Shown in pieces: positions 8,901 through 16,667 of a stretch of DNA of 64,000 nt. The stretch is from positions 558,001 through 622,000 of the forward strand of contig NZ_JAINFL010000001.1 in NCBI RefSeq assembly GCF_022458895.1, written 5' to 3'. The translations under genes were made by a program, and so were the position numbers. The first letter of the stretch is position 1; the number at the start of each line of letters is the position of its first letter. The notes beneath the pieces are model-generated. The model was given only the letters and a program-made list of their open reading frames with translations, did no database searches and was not told the origin of the DNA. Source of the DNA: Roseihalotalea indica (GTDB lineage: Bacteria; Bacteroidota; Bacteroidia; Cytophagales; Cyclobacteriaceae).

Positions 8901-11264
8901 GGTCGCCTGATCAGCCTGGCTTAATAGTTCATAGTCAGTTACACCAATAATGTCATGCTCGCTGTAGCCCGCAGGGGCATTGTGAATCCAGGTATACCTT
9001 AAGCCGGTATCCTGATAAAACAAGATAATTTGAGAGTTGTCTAAGGCTAGCGTAAACCGGTCATGGCTGATCTCCAGTTCTTCTTTGATTACGCTGATTT
9101 CTGCTTCTTTTTCTACCAGGTTCTCATTAGAAACCCCCAGTTCGGTGTTGGCGGTTTGCAACTCTTCATTGGCTGATTGCAGCTCCTCATTGCTGGTTTC
9201 TAGTTCTTCATTGGCTGATTTTAACTCTTCATTTGAGGATTGTAACTCCTCATTCATGGTTTGCAACTCTTCGTTGCTGGTTTCCAACTCTTCGGTAAAC
9301 GTTTGAAGATGTTCTCGAGTGGCTGCCAGTTCCTGCTCCAGCTCCATTACCCGGATAGCATTCTGGTGCTCGTCTTGCTCTTTAAGCTCCTCTTTCGTAA
9401 GAGGGTATCGCACATCCGGGTCAATCTTTTCAAAAATAACCAGATAGAAGTTCTGGTCGTTCTTGCGATAGAGTAATGGCTTTATCAGAAGACGTACAGT
9501 CTCTTCCCGATCATAGGAAGCGAAGCGTACAACATTACTTTTTTGAGATAAACCTTCCCGGTTAGCTCGATTTAATGTAGTACGAAGCTCCATATGTAAC
9601 CCCTTATGCAAAATCTTAAGGATATTGGCATTGAGTGAACCTTCGCTAAGATCAACATAGGGGGTAAGACGCCCTTTAATGTGAAGGACATCCATGGTCT
9701 CGTCAATAACGACGTAGGGGTGCTCGTAGGTTTGAATTAACGTTTCCTGCGCAATTTCTTCCAGCGATAATTCAGAAGGCTGTTGAGTTGATGGTGTTTC
9801 TGTTCGCTCCTTTCCCCGGTTAAAGCTGGTGTATTTCAGGGTATTAATTGATGTGCCTGCTTTACGCTTAAATATTTTTTGTTTAGTATCTTCTTTTACG
9901 AATAAGTCTGATAGCTGTAGAATATTTTCCGATTTGCCCAGCATTAAATAACCGTGGTCATTTAGGGCATAATGAAAAACAGGAATTACCTCTTTCTGCA
10001 ATTCATTCTGAAAATAGATTAGCACATTACGGCAAGTAACTAAGTCTAGGCGAACGAAGGGCGGATCTACGGTAATGTTATGTTTAGAGAAAAGCACCAG
10101 CTGACGAATGGTCTTTTTGACCTCGTAACCATCAGTTACCCGATTAAAATATTTTTCCAGCAGATCAGTAGATAGTTTGCTTACCTGATTATCAGCATAA
10201 AAACCACGGCGGCCTACAGCCAGTGCATGTTCATCAATATCTGTGGCAAAGATTTGTATAGAGTGGTGGTGAATGTTCTTGCCAAGAATTTCAGCCAGAA
10301 TAATAGCGAGAGAGTACGGTTCTTCGCCGGTGGCACACCCCACTGACCAGATACGAATAGATGCGTTCTGTTTTTTATTTTTGATAATGTTTGCGAGATA
10401 CTTCTTGATTGTTTCAAAAGCGGGTTGATCTCGAAAAAACTCAGTCACTCCAATAAGTACCGTCTGAAAAAGGTTGTCCAGTTCAGGTGGGTTCTCCTGG
10501 ATATATCGATAATACGAATCTATAGTTGGTAGCCGCAGGGTATCCAGCCTTTTGCTAATCCGCCGTTGTATAGTAGAAGGTTTGTATTTTGATAAGTCGG
10601 TACCGGTTTTATTGGCGATTAGTCGGAATATACTCTGAGTGCTGCTTTCCTTTTCTGTTGCATGGGTTACTACCTGGTGGTTTTCTATGTAGCGAGCCAG
10701 GGCTTTTCCAATTTGTGTGGCGGGTAATACAAGATCTATATACCCCGTGCGAATGGCCGCTTCTGGCATGCTTCGGTGCTGTGCACCAGAAGGTTCCTGA
10801 GCAATAACATAGCCCTTAGCTTTTTTTATTTCCTGAATACCTTTAGTGCCATCTTCGCCAGTACCTGACAGCACCACTCCTATAGCATAGCTTTTATATG
10901 CGGTAGCAATAGACGAGAACAGCTTATTGATAGAAGGCAGTCCATGCTTTTGGGGGGATGTTACTAATGAAATGGAGCCATCTTGTACAAGTATGGTGCG
11001 GTTGGGAGGAGCTACGTAAACCTGCCCAGTTTCAATAGGCATTTTATCTTCTGCCTGGATTACAGGCCAGGTGGCATTACGGTTAAGCAGTTCAACAATC
11101 CGGCTTTTATAGTCAGGGCTTAGATGCTGGGCTACAATAATTGCAAAATTGCTGGGTTTGGAAGGTAAATTGTTAATTAATTTTGTTAATGCATCCAGTC
11201 CGCCTGCTGAGGCTCCCACACCCACAATATATTGCTTAGGGTTGTCTTTCTGCTGATCAGTCAT
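5943..11264 (-). CDS. CheB-CheR-PAS-GAF hybrid histidine kinase with receiver and HPt-like domains
   Basis: A 1773-residue predicted cytoplasmic sensor. Domains in order: CheB methylesterase (about 10-190; Ser19, His47, Asp138), CheR methyltransferase (about 210-470; SAM site VGCATGEEPYSLA near 305), a PAS-like region (500-620), a coiled coil of about eight NEEL heptads (657-714), two PAS domains (735-990), GAF (1000-1140), PAS (1160-1260), HisKA with SHEIRTPLN and phospho-acceptor His1289, HATPase with GTGLGLAI, receiver with Asp1580 (LMDIRMP), and a C-terminal HPt-like segment with His1713. All catalytic residues of the CheB, kinase and receiver parts are present. The HPt motif lacks the usual LKG after His. 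No membrane segment is seen. Such proteins are known in many bacteria; whether methylation targets itself or receptors is not known here. Its neighbours are a second CheB and a NarL regulator. Confidence 0.95.
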   Translation of the reverse strand: MTDQQKDNPKQYIVGVGASAGGLDALTKLINNLPSKPSNFAIIVAQHLSPDYKSRIVELLNRNATWPVIQAEDKMPIETGQVYVAPPNRTILVQDGSISLVTSPQKHGLPSINKLFSSIATAYKSYAIGVVLSGTGEDGTKGIQEIKKAKGYVIAQEPSGAQHRSMPEAAIRTGYIDLVLPATQIGKALARYIENHQVVTHATEKESSTQSIFRLIANKTGTDLSKYKPSTIQRRISKRLDTLRLPTIDSYYRYIQENPPELDNLFQTVLIGVTEFFRDQPAFETIKKYLANIIKNKKQNASIRIWSVGCATGEEPYSLAIILAEILGKNIHHHSIQIFATDIDEHALAVGRRGFYADNQVSKLSTDLLEKYFNRVTDGYEVKKTIRQLVLFSKHNITVDPPFVRLDLVTCRNVLIYFQNELQKEVIPVFHYALNDHGYLMLGKSENILQLSDLFVKEDTKQKIFKRKAGTSINTLKYTSFNRGKERTETPSTQQPSELSLEEIAQETLIQTYEHPYVVIDETMDVLHIKGRLTPYVDLSEGSLNANILKILHKGLHMELRTTLNRANREGLSQKSNVVRFASYDREETVRLLIKPLLYRKNDQNFYLVIFEKIDPDVRYPLTKEELKEQDEHQNAIRVMELEQELAATREHLQTFTEELETSNEELQTMNEELQSSNEELKSANEELETSNEELQSANEELQTANTELGVSNENLVEKEAEISVIKEELEISHDRFTLALDNSQIILFYQDTGLRYTWIHNAPAGYSEHDIIGVTDYELLSQADQATIELKERVLRSGIGERAEVSMHGTIYDTIIKPVKEHGMVTSIKGVAINIDEKKTALRKAAYRQSIINNVIEELDIAMLAVDRNFLVITLNQAQRKEFQMLYGKSIEEGDDVLKIVEDFPDAQARFRQMFESTFRGEKTSLPDYESTRTNESGEHLHFELTLTPLRDEEDNIIGGAMSSRETTQKVKMDRQLRNIMKRSANLTGEPFFKDLTQQIADLFNIKYVYLGLLLEDKRKIETKALRINGKLAKNFMYVLQGAPCSAVAKNEDVRYFEHVARQFPEDPKLQRWHAESYLGVPIMSPATGETLGILVMINDEPWTSIPDTDYLISIFSLRAGAELERQISERRIRKRDLQLKRITETIPEMIYEYVIYENGEDAFTYVSAASEQIYELRPEELIKNSNLAYQCIHPEDLNGFALGSQQSAESLTTVSWEGRLISAKTKKLKWVKIASVPEKKPNGDIVWSGVIDDITHLKSIEEQLVLAKDEAERAAKVKEEFLATMSHEIRTPLNAIIGISDLLLKQTPKKSQIENLQTLKFSSGTLMTLINDILDFSKIEAGKVEIERAPFSFPTLIQGLTQAHKAQAEKNQNKLIVQTDDHIPEVLIGDQGKLAQILNNLLSNAIKFTNEGTVTLRINIVEEQEESVELYFAVIDTGIGIAPDRIDKIFDEFTQADSSTARKFGGTGLGLAITSMLLALKGGRIQVESKVDKGSTFFFTLTFVKGKPEDLATYQHPFDISRPEGPRHILLVEDVAINRMVVIQYLKDWWDVEIDEASNGEEALKKVKEYTYDIILMDIRMPIMDGIEAAHHIQSMDHGNHATPIIALTADITEAKQPSMNTYFVDYVTKPFNPQELYEKIVKHVDHPSSDGSSNEVDIAAINQIQELFVNDIGKMMTFYEMAINSFTNHRSIVAIAIQEGNEKKLRDSIHIMQPTLKLLEANNLLQLLEESKNHLDSSDGKEKIIQQIDHKFELLLQKLESQKEELLNSE
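9119..9300 (-). repeat. In-gene heptad repeat encoding a SNEELxx coiled coil
   Basis: Within the hybrid kinase, about eight successive 21-base units encode variants of SNEELQS/TANEELE. The period is exactly seven residues, giving a continuous coiled coil between the CheR-linked region and the sensory PAS domains. This linker is typical of CheB-CheR-PAS proteins and may act as a rigid signalling helix. Confidence 0.85.
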
Positions 11265-11657
11265 GTGTTAGTCTCCTTGTCAGTATCGCTTCTTACAAGG
11301 AATAAATATAGTAAAAATTAATTGATACTATTTTTAGTTCCTTTGCCTCTAAAGCCTAAATGGTACTCAATAGTTTGGTATAATATTGATGTGCCTTAAG
11401 TATTGATACACCATAAATTAAAAAGATTAGTCTGCACCTGCGACTAATCTTTTATATAAACTAACACACGGATAAAGATTCTTTTGGGTTTAATGATAAG
11501 TACGAACAAATACTAATAGAAAGCGAGAAGAAATGTCCGCCATTTTGCATACTCTTTATGGCAAATATTTTGCATTAAGTGGCCGATTATTTATGCCACT
11601 GACAGTAAATATTATTTTGCACGTTCCGGTCTGTCAGCCTAAACGTATGGCCAATTC
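11265..11657. other. 393-base gene-free stretch upstream of the hybrid kinase
   Basis: AT-rich and without a credible reading frame. It must hold the hybrid kinase promoter on the minus strand; the best candidate is an imperfect -7 box (TATATTTA) at about 11305. The only strong structure is the terminator-like hairpin at 11421-11453. A plus-strand small RNA ending there cannot be excluded. Confidence 0.5.
11421..11453. terminator. Strong hairpin with U-tracts on both strands
   Basis: Arms AAAAGATTAGTC and GACTAATCTTTT are a perfect 12-bp inverted repeat around a 9-base loop, with T-runs on both strands. On the minus strand it lies 205 bases after the small gene at 11658-11909 and could end its transcript. 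On the plus strand there is no annotated gene upstream, so it may end an unannotated RNA or simply shield the kinase promoter. Confidence 0.55.
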
Positions 11658-11909
11658 TTAGTCAAGTAATAAAATAATATCATCTAGATAAGGTTGCAGG
11701 CTGTGAGTGGTATTAAGATACTTCATTCCATCAGCTTGTTTCCATTCGGAAGATGCTGTGTAAGAGACTTCAACGAACAAATCTTTCACGGCATAAAGCT
11801 GCTTAAAATGCTGACTGGTATACCGTTCGGCTACCAGTGTACCCAAGCTGCGAATAATGTTTACTTGCAACATAAGGGTAAGGCTTTCAGAATTTCTTGA
11901 TTTGGCCAT
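11658..11909 (-). CDS. Small conserved-looking protein of unknown function
   Basis: An 83-residue predicted soluble protein with a central segment VAERYTSQHFKQLYAVKDLFVEVSYT and an end reading LQPYLDDIILLL. The pattern of a short basic beta-rich protein with FVEVxY and LxPYLxxI resembles small Bacteroidota hypothetical proteins often found near sensor genes, but I cannot name a family. The opposite strand carries a similar-sized open frame, which is less protein-like (Cys- and Ile-rich without pattern). The start is an ATG at 11909. It lies between the hybrid kinase and the NarL regulator in the same direction. Confidence 0.55.
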   Translation of the reverse strand: MAKSRNSESLTLMLQVNIIRSLGTLVAERYTSQHFKQLYAVKDLFVEVSYTASSEWKQADGMKYLNTTHSLQPYLDDIILLLD

Positions 11910-12151
11910 ATTGATGATTGATTAAATACTAATGTATCTCTAAAGATCGCCCCCTCTTATTATTCTGGGCTAAGATTAGCTACCCCGCTATCAATAACAT
12001 GCTTCGTGGCTTTCTCAGCCCGCAACTTCTTACTATGGTGGCTCACCAACAGTGCCACAACCATTCTTTTCGCCTCAAAACCTCAGGCAAACTCTTATAG
12101 TCTTCAATCTATAGTTTCTGCCATTCCGCTCACTCACTGAAATATAACAAG

Positions 12152-12184
12152 CAGGTGATTTATCAATGTTTTAGTTTTCACCTG
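12152..12184. repeat. Inverted repeat CAGGTGA / TCACCTG
   Basis: Perfect 7-bp arms separated by 19 bases in the middle of the gene-free stretch. It may form a hairpin in RNA or be a protein site; nothing else supports a role. Confidence 0.4.
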
Positions 12185-12378
12185 TTAAATTATAGCCAAC
12201 TCATTCTGAAAAGGGGAGGGCAAAATATCCTAAAAATGCCCACCCTTAGTCAAAAAAATGTTTCCGTATACAGGAAAACTATCCTCAAAAAATAAGATTT
12301 GATTGTTTTATTTATTATAAATAAAGCGAAAAAAGTAAAATAAAAGTCCAGGGGTGGTTTAGAATACTCTATTTCATG

Positions 12379-12433
12379 GAAAAATCCCTATTTATAGGGA
12401 TGAAATTCTGGCAATATCACTAGAAATAGTGAT
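12379..12433 (-). terminator. Twin hairpins after the NarL regulator gene, one followed by a U-tract
   Basis: The minus strand first gives ATCACTA/TAGTGAT (12416-12433) and then ATCCCTAT/ATAGGGAT (12384-12401), the second followed by TTTTT. That fits an intrinsic terminator for the regulator gene ending at 12464. The second palindrome is also a 7-2-7 inverted pair (TCCCTAT, two bases, ATAGGGA), close to the heptamer arrangement bound by NarL-family proteins, so a DNA-site role is possible. Confidence 0.45.
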
Positions 12434-12463
12434 GAATTATATTAATACAAAATTAAACTATAT

Positions 12464-13138
12464 TTATATAATGCCTAATTTGGTTGCACTTTTGATTAAG
12501 CCAGCCGTGTTGCGGACATCTAACTTTTTCAATAAATTTTTCCGATGAGTTAGTACCGTATTAGCACTAATAAAAAGTTTTTCAGCGATCTCGCCATTAG
12601 TATATTCCTGACCAATCAGATTTAATACTTCCATTTCTCGCTGAGTTAAAGCGGGTAGGTTTTTTTTGCGCTCTTCGGGGGTGGAATTAGTAGTTTGCGC
12701 CAGATAATCGCATAATTTGTTGGATATGGCTTCACTATAATACGCACTACCCATAGCTAATGCTCTAACAGCGCTGGGCAGGTCGAGATTTTCTGCATTT
12801 TTAAGCACATAGCCAGAAGCACCTGCCCTCAACACATCTAAAATAAACTCTAGATTGTCATACATAGACAGAATAAGAATGCGGGTGCTGGGGTAATACA
12901 TTTTTACCTGTTTGGTAGCATCAATGCCATTCATGCCAGGCATATCAATATCCATAAGAATAATATCTACTGGCTCTTTCTCCAGAGATGCCAATATTTC
13001 AGAGCCTGAACTTACCTCTACTTCCACATCAATAAAATCTACCCGATTTAATAATGCTTTGATACCTTCCCGATGAAGAAGCTCATCATCGGCGATAAGT
13101 ACTTTTAAAGGAAAGTTGCGATTAAAAGGAGCTTCCAT
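12464..13138 (-). CDS. NarL/FixJ-type response regulator
   Basis: A 224-residue two-component regulator: receiver domain at about 12-130 with phospho-acceptor Asp63 in ILMDIDMPGMNG, and a C-terminal LuxR-type helix-turn-helix at about 163-215 (LTQREMEVLNLIG, then ANTVLTHRKNLLKKL). It activates or represses promoters when phosphorylated. It is divergent from a small histidine kinase gene (13255) across 116 AT-rich bases, and that kinase is its most likely partner; the nearby hybrid kinase with its HPt-like end is an alternative phosphate donor. The start is an ATG at 13138. Confidence 0.93.
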   Translation of the reverse strand: MEAPFNRNFPLKVLIADDELLHREGIKALLNRVDFIDVEVEVSSGSEILASLEKEPVDIILMDIDMPGMNGIDATKQVKMYYPSTRILILSMYDNLEFILDVLRAGASGYVLKNAENLDLPSAVRALAMGSAYYSEAISNKLCDYLAQTTNSTPEERKKNLPALTQREMEVLNLIGQEYTNGEIAEKLFISANTVLTHRKNLLKKLDVRNTAGLIKSATKLGII

Positions 13139-13254
13139 ATGTTACAAAATACGGATCTTTATCATATAGTTGTTATAATTACTCTTAAACTTGTTGATTG
13201 CAAAATTAATGATTTAAATTAGATGTATTTTTTAATTTTATTAATTAATAAAAT

Positions 13255-13971
13255 ATGTCACAAGACCCTAAATTACTTATCCATGATGTGAAGCAGTACC
13301 TTGATCAGGGATCGCACGACATTAAGAATATTTTTCATTATTTATCACTTTGGTTTAATTCAACTGAACGTGAGGGAGAGAGAACGAAGGCCTGGGATAT
13401 TTTGCAGGGTTTAAAAGACACATACTTGACAAGAATAGAAGAACTCAACAAAGGGTTTGATGAGTACCTTTCTATTACGCACAAAACAAGTCCTGCGAAA
13501 ATTAACTCGCTTGCAGAATTAGTGAACAGACTGCTGGCCGAGTATATAGCGACTACGCAGATTCATTTTCAGTTGGAAAGGCAAATAGATGAGGCTGTTC
13601 AAATAACGTATCCGGCCTCTTTTATTAAGAGCACCCTAAACTCTTTGTTAGATAATGCTCTAATGTACAGGCGGCAGACTTGTGAACTTACTGTGAAAAT
13701 TGCTCTGTATCGCAAGGCAGAATATGTGGTACTACAATGTAGAGATAATGGAACGGGAATTGATCTGGAACGGCATGGGCATATGCTATTCAGACCTTTT
13801 CAGCGATTTACAGATATAGGAGAAGGAAAAGGGTTGAGTCTGCATCTGGTAAAAACAATGGTAGAGAAGAATGGTGGCAGTATTGAACTAAGTAGCATCC
13901 CCAATGAAGAAACAACGGTAACAGTATATTTAAAAGACTATACCTCAAAAAAAAATGCCAGACCCTGTTGA
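13255..13971 (+). CDS. Small soluble sensor histidine kinase (HisKA-like and HATPase only)
   Basis: A 238-residue kinase with no membrane segment and no sensory domain. The H-box-like GSHDIKNIFHYL puts the likely phospho-acceptor at His21; the ATP-binding domain shows the N box LNSLLDNALMYR, the G1 box RDNGTGID and the G2 box GEGKGLSLHLV. It may receive its signal from a partner protein, and the NarL regulator on the other strand is the natural target. The last bases overlap the terminator of the convergent transaldolase gene. Base composition is more AT-rich than in the metabolic genes around it. Confidence 0.85.
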   Translation: MSQDPKLLIHDVKQYLDQGSHDIKNIFHYLSLWFNSTEREGERTKAWDILQGLKDTYLTRIEELNKGFDEYLSITHKTSPAKINSLAELVNRLLAEYIATTQIHFQLERQIDEAVQITYPASFIKSTLNSLLDNALMYRRQTCELTVKIALYRKAEYVVLQCRDNGTGIDLERHGHMLFRPFQRFTDIGEGKGLSLHLVKTMVEKNGGSIELSSIPNEETTVTVYLKDYTSKKNARPC

Positions 13972-13981
13972 GCCTGACATT
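13947..13981 (-). terminator. Intrinsic terminator of the transaldolase gene
   Basis: On the minus strand the arms AATGTCAGGCTC and GGGTCTGGCATT pair over 12 bp (G-T wobbles included) around an AACA loop and are followed by a run of T. It starts 21 bases after the transaldolase stop codon and extends into the 3' end of the convergent kinase gene, whose stop codon lies within the stem. Confidence 0.8.
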
Positions 13982-14002
13982 CTCTTAAAAAGCAAGATAA
14001 AA

Positions 14003-15130
14003 TTAAGCGTGAGCTTTTCGTTGCTCTTCTATCGTATCTAACAGTTGATCGAAAGGCTTCTCAAACTTATCAACGCCTTCTTTCTCCAGATCATCCGTAA
14101 CTTTCTTTATATCAATACCCAACTCATCTAGGGTAGCCAATACTTTGCTGGCATGGTCCATACCATCAGCTACTGTATTTTTTGGCTCCTCGCCTTTTTC
14201 CAGCAATATTTCCAGCGTTTGGTCAGGCATGGTGTTTACCGTGTCAGGGCCAATGAGTGGATGAACGTAGCGTAAATCTTCGTAGTCAGGGTTTTTATTG
14301 CCGGTGCTAGCCCAAAGTACTCGCTGCTTGCGGGCGCCCTCTTTCTCTAATTTTTGGAAACGCTCGCTGCTGAAAACTTCTTGAAATACTTTGTAAGCAT
14401 CCTTTGCATTGGCAATAGCTGTTTCACCCAGTACCGACTTGGCTTTTTCCGCCTGATCAGGCTTATTCTGGATAATATCTTTAAGCATAGGATCTACCAT
14501 TACGTCAATACGGCTAAGGAAGAAACTTGCTACCGAAGCAATGTTTTTAATTGATCCGCCATTATCTAAGCAAAGCTGAAGCCCATCAAGATAGGCAGTA
14601 GTTACATCACGGTAGCGGTCTACATTAAATAGCAGAGTAACGTTGATGTTGATTCCTTCGCCTAGCAATTGAGTGATAGCAGGCAGACCTTCTTTGGTGC
14701 CTGGCACCTTAATCATCACGTTAGGGCGATCTACTGAGCTCCACAGGCGGCGAGCCTCTTCAATAGTGCCTTCGGTATCGTATACCAAAGCTGGTTGTAC
14801 CTCCAGGCTTACGTATCCGTCTTCGCCATTGGAAGAGTCGTACACCGGACGGAACAGGTCAGCAGCGCGCTGTATGTCGGCTACTGCCAAACGCTCATAA
14901 ATTGCTTTGCGCTCTAGTCCTTCGTTGGTAAATTTTTCAATGTCACTCTCATACGCGTCACTACCGCTGATCGCTTTTTGAAAAATAGCTGGGTTTGAAG
15001 TTAGACCCCGGACTCCTTTATCGGTAATCAGGCTCTTAAGTTCGCCGCTATTGATAATCTGTCGGCTGAGGTTATCCAACCAGACACTTTGGCCTAGTTT
15101 TAATATTTTTTCAAGCATTTGGTTTTCCAT
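14003..15130 (-). CDS. tal: Transaldolase
   Basis: Transaldolase moves a dihydroxyacetone unit between sugar phosphates in the non-oxidative pentose phosphate pathway. The 375 residues match the longer bacterial type. The N-terminus LGQSVWLDNLSR, the GVRGLTSNPAIFQKAI segment and the Schiff-base lysine in NVMIKVPGTKEGL (Lys141) are all present, as is WASTGNKNP near the C-terminus. The start may be the ATG at 15130 or the in-frame ATG at 15118. It is monocistronic, with a clear terminator on one side and 182 bases without a gene upstream. Confidence 0.95.
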   Translation of the reverse strand: MENQMLEKILKLGQSVWLDNLSRQIINSGELKSLITDKGVRGLTSNPAIFQKAISGSDAYESDIEKFTNEGLERKAIYERLAVADIQRAADLFRPVYDSSNGEDGYVSLEVQPALVYDTEGTIEEARRLWSSVDRPNVMIKVPGTKEGLPAITQLLGEGININVTLLFNVDRYRDVTTAYLDGLQLCLDNGGSIKNIASVASFFLSRIDVMVDPMLKDIIQNKPDQAEKAKSVLGETAIANAKDAYKVFQEVFSSERFQKLEKEGARKQRVLWASTGNKNPDYEDLRYVHPLIGPDTVNTMPDQTLEILLEKGEEPKNTVADGMDHASKVLATLDELGIDIKKVTDDLEKEGVDKFEKPFDQLLDTIEEQRKAHA

Positions 15131-15312
15131 AGGTTTTACTATTTATATCGTTACTAATACGTACTACAATTTAGAAAGTAGGGTTGCCATTTTGCCGGAG
15201 TAATCAGGGCTACCCTGAAAGATTTTATTGCATTTAATTAAAGGCAGACCTACTCATTTATATAAGCATATCCCCTCCTAAAAGTTTATAGGTATGCTCA
15301 ATAATATGGTTA

Positions 15313-15930
15313 CTAGTCAAATATAGCAGATTTTGCTGGATCAGCCTGAAACTCAAACAGTAATTGTATCTGCGAAAGTGTGAGTCGCTCTACCGAAAGC
15401 GGAGGCAGTTCATCTAAACCAAAAAAGCCCACACCTTTTGTTTCCATACCAGGTTTAATAGATCCTGATACGTGGCGGCATTGAATGAATATTTTATACG
15501 TGTAATACGGGGTGGGAGGGTGCGAGTGGCATTTCTTATCCAGTACAGCCAGTAATCGCTCCGGCGCTACTTCAATACCAGCTTCTTCCTGTACCTCTTT
15601 TACCGCAATTTCGGAAGGCGAATAGCCAACATCGGCCCAGCCTCCCGGCACAGTCCAGCCATTGTCAATCTTTTCCTGCACCATCAGCAATTTCCCTTCC
15701 TGAAAAATAACTCCCCGAATGTCCACTTTAGGAGTTAAATAACCTTCTTCACGGGCATACAAATCGGTGATTTTTTCAAAAGGAACATTGGTATAGTCAG
15801 AGACGATGCGCACACTAAGGGTCATCAATTCTTCGTATCGTTCCCGGTCATAGGAGTTTTCGCAGTAAGTCAGGCCTGCCTGTGCTATAGATTGTATACG
15901 TTGGGCGGTAGTTAGCCAGTCGTGGTGCAT
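15313..15930 (-). CDS. Nudix hydrolase of the YjhB type
   Basis: Nudix enzymes cleave nucleoside diphosphates linked to another group. The 205-residue protein has an N-terminal helical extension (about 1-65) and a Nudix domain with the box GGWADVGYSPSE...KEVQEEAGI. The first Glu of the standard box is replaced by Tyr and the Arg by Lys, but the same GGWADVG form occurs in the YjhB family, so the enzyme is probably active through the EVQEE metal site. The substrate (ADP-ribose or another nucleotide) cannot be told from sequence. It lies 53 bases after the trkA-like gene and may be the last gene of that run. Confidence 0.88.
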   Translation of the reverse strand: MHHDWLTTAQRIQSIAQAGLTYCENSYDRERYEELMTLSVRIVSDYTNVPFEKITDLYAREEGYLTPKVDIRGVIFQEGKLLMVQEKIDNGWTVPGGWADVGYSPSEIAVKEVQEEAGIEVAPERLLAVLDKKCHSHPPTPYYTYKIFIQCRHVSGSIKPGMETKGVGFFGLDELPPLSVERLTLSQIQLLFEFQADPAKSAIFD

Positions 15931-15983
15931 TAAAATGATCTTTTACCTTTCAAAAAATTAAGTATAGATATGCCAATAAGGCA

Positions 15984-16667
15984 CTATTGATGACACTCGA
16001 TAAAGCGCTGAATATCTTTCCGCTTTCCCATAGCAAACAGCACATCGTCTTCATGTATCTCAGTATCGGCATTAGGAACGCCGATAAAGCCAGTAGGGTC
16101 AATCGTAGAAGAAGCCTCACCTCCCCGCTTGATAGTAATGAGGTTAAGGTTAAATTCTTTACGCAGATTGAGCTGGGCCAGCGTCTGGCCAATAGTGCGC
16201 TTAGGAGCACTGATCTCTACAATTTCGTACTCATCCGACAGAGATAAGAATGAGTGAATATTAGGCTGAAGGAGCATTTCAGCTACTGACTCGCCAATCT
16301 TTTTTTCGGGCGAAAGTATTTCATTAATCCCTAGTTTGCTTAAGATGGCGTGTTGCTGATCGCTGGCGGCTCGGGTAATAATACGTTTTACCTTTAGCTC
16401 CTGCAATACCACGGTGGTGAGTACCAGGGCTTCAAAATCTTCGCCAATTGCTACCACTGCTGCTTCTACCTGGTGTACATCCTGCGCTTGTAATGCTTTG
16501 GGGTCGGTAGCATCCAAGGCCACAGCATAAGCCACATCATCTTTAATACGATTTACCTTTTCCAGGTCGTGGTCTATGGCAATCACCTCGGCACCCCGTT
16601 GTGCTAACGTTAAGGCAATGGAAGTACCCAGTTGCCCCAGGCCAATCACGGCAAATCGGTGGCTCAT
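15984..16667 (-). CDS. TrkA/KtrA-type potassium channel regulatory subunit
   Basis: RCK-domain proteins bind nucleotides and gate Trk/Ktr potassium uptake. The Rossmann motif GLGQLGTSIA at residues 8-17 is followed by Asp-containing AIDHDLEKV, and the second half is an RCK_C domain with FIGVPNADTEIHEDDVLFAMG. I chose the ATG at 16667 (227 residues), which overlaps the previous stop codon as ATGA; the upstream GTG at 16718 would extend into the kinase gene. The membrane partner TrkH/KtrB is not in the window. It is translationally coupled to the uridine-kinase-like gene. Confidence 0.9.
   Translation of the reverse strand: MSHRFAVIGLGQLGTSIALTLAQRGAEVIAIDHDLEKVNRIKDDVAYAVALDATDPKALQAQDVHQVEAAVVAIGEDFEALVLTTVVLQELKVKRIITRAASDQQHAILSKLGINEILSPEKKIGESVAEMLLQPNIHSFLSLSDEYEIVEISAPKRTIGQTLAQLNLRKEFNLNLITIKRGGEASSTIDPTGFIGVPNADTEIHEDDVLFAMGKRKDIQRFIECHQ

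Larger units (their letters stand above)
11910..12463. other. 554-base gene-free stretch with several inverted repeats
   Basis: No convincing gene was found. A minus-strand frame of about 34 residues around 11965-12070 has no recognisable match and is not called. Three perfect inverted repeats stand out: CAGGTGA/TCACCTG at 12152-12184 (19-base spacer), ATCCCTAT/ATAGGGAT at 12384-12401 (2-base spacer) and ATCACTA/TAGTGAT at 12416-12433 (4-base spacer). The right half is very AT-rich. It may be the 3' region of the NarL regulator transcript, a decayed gene, or a control region for the small gene at 11658-11909. Confidence 0.5.

Noticed and set aside
9119..9300. Regular 21-base repeats considered as a CRISPR or satellite array
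   Set aside because: They are in-frame codons for coiled-coil heptads in the hybrid kinase; there are no spacers.
11694..11900. Plus-strand frame opposite the small gene at 11658-11909
   Set aside because: Less protein-like than the minus-strand frame, and no promoter is seen.
11965..12070. Short minus-strand frame of about 34 residues in the gene-free stretch
   Set aside because: Too short, with no recognised match; could be a remnant, but there is no support.
15313..15930. Nudix hydrolase considered inactive because of the changed first Glu in the box
   Set aside because: The GGWADVG form is usual in the YjhB group and the EVQEE metal site is intact.
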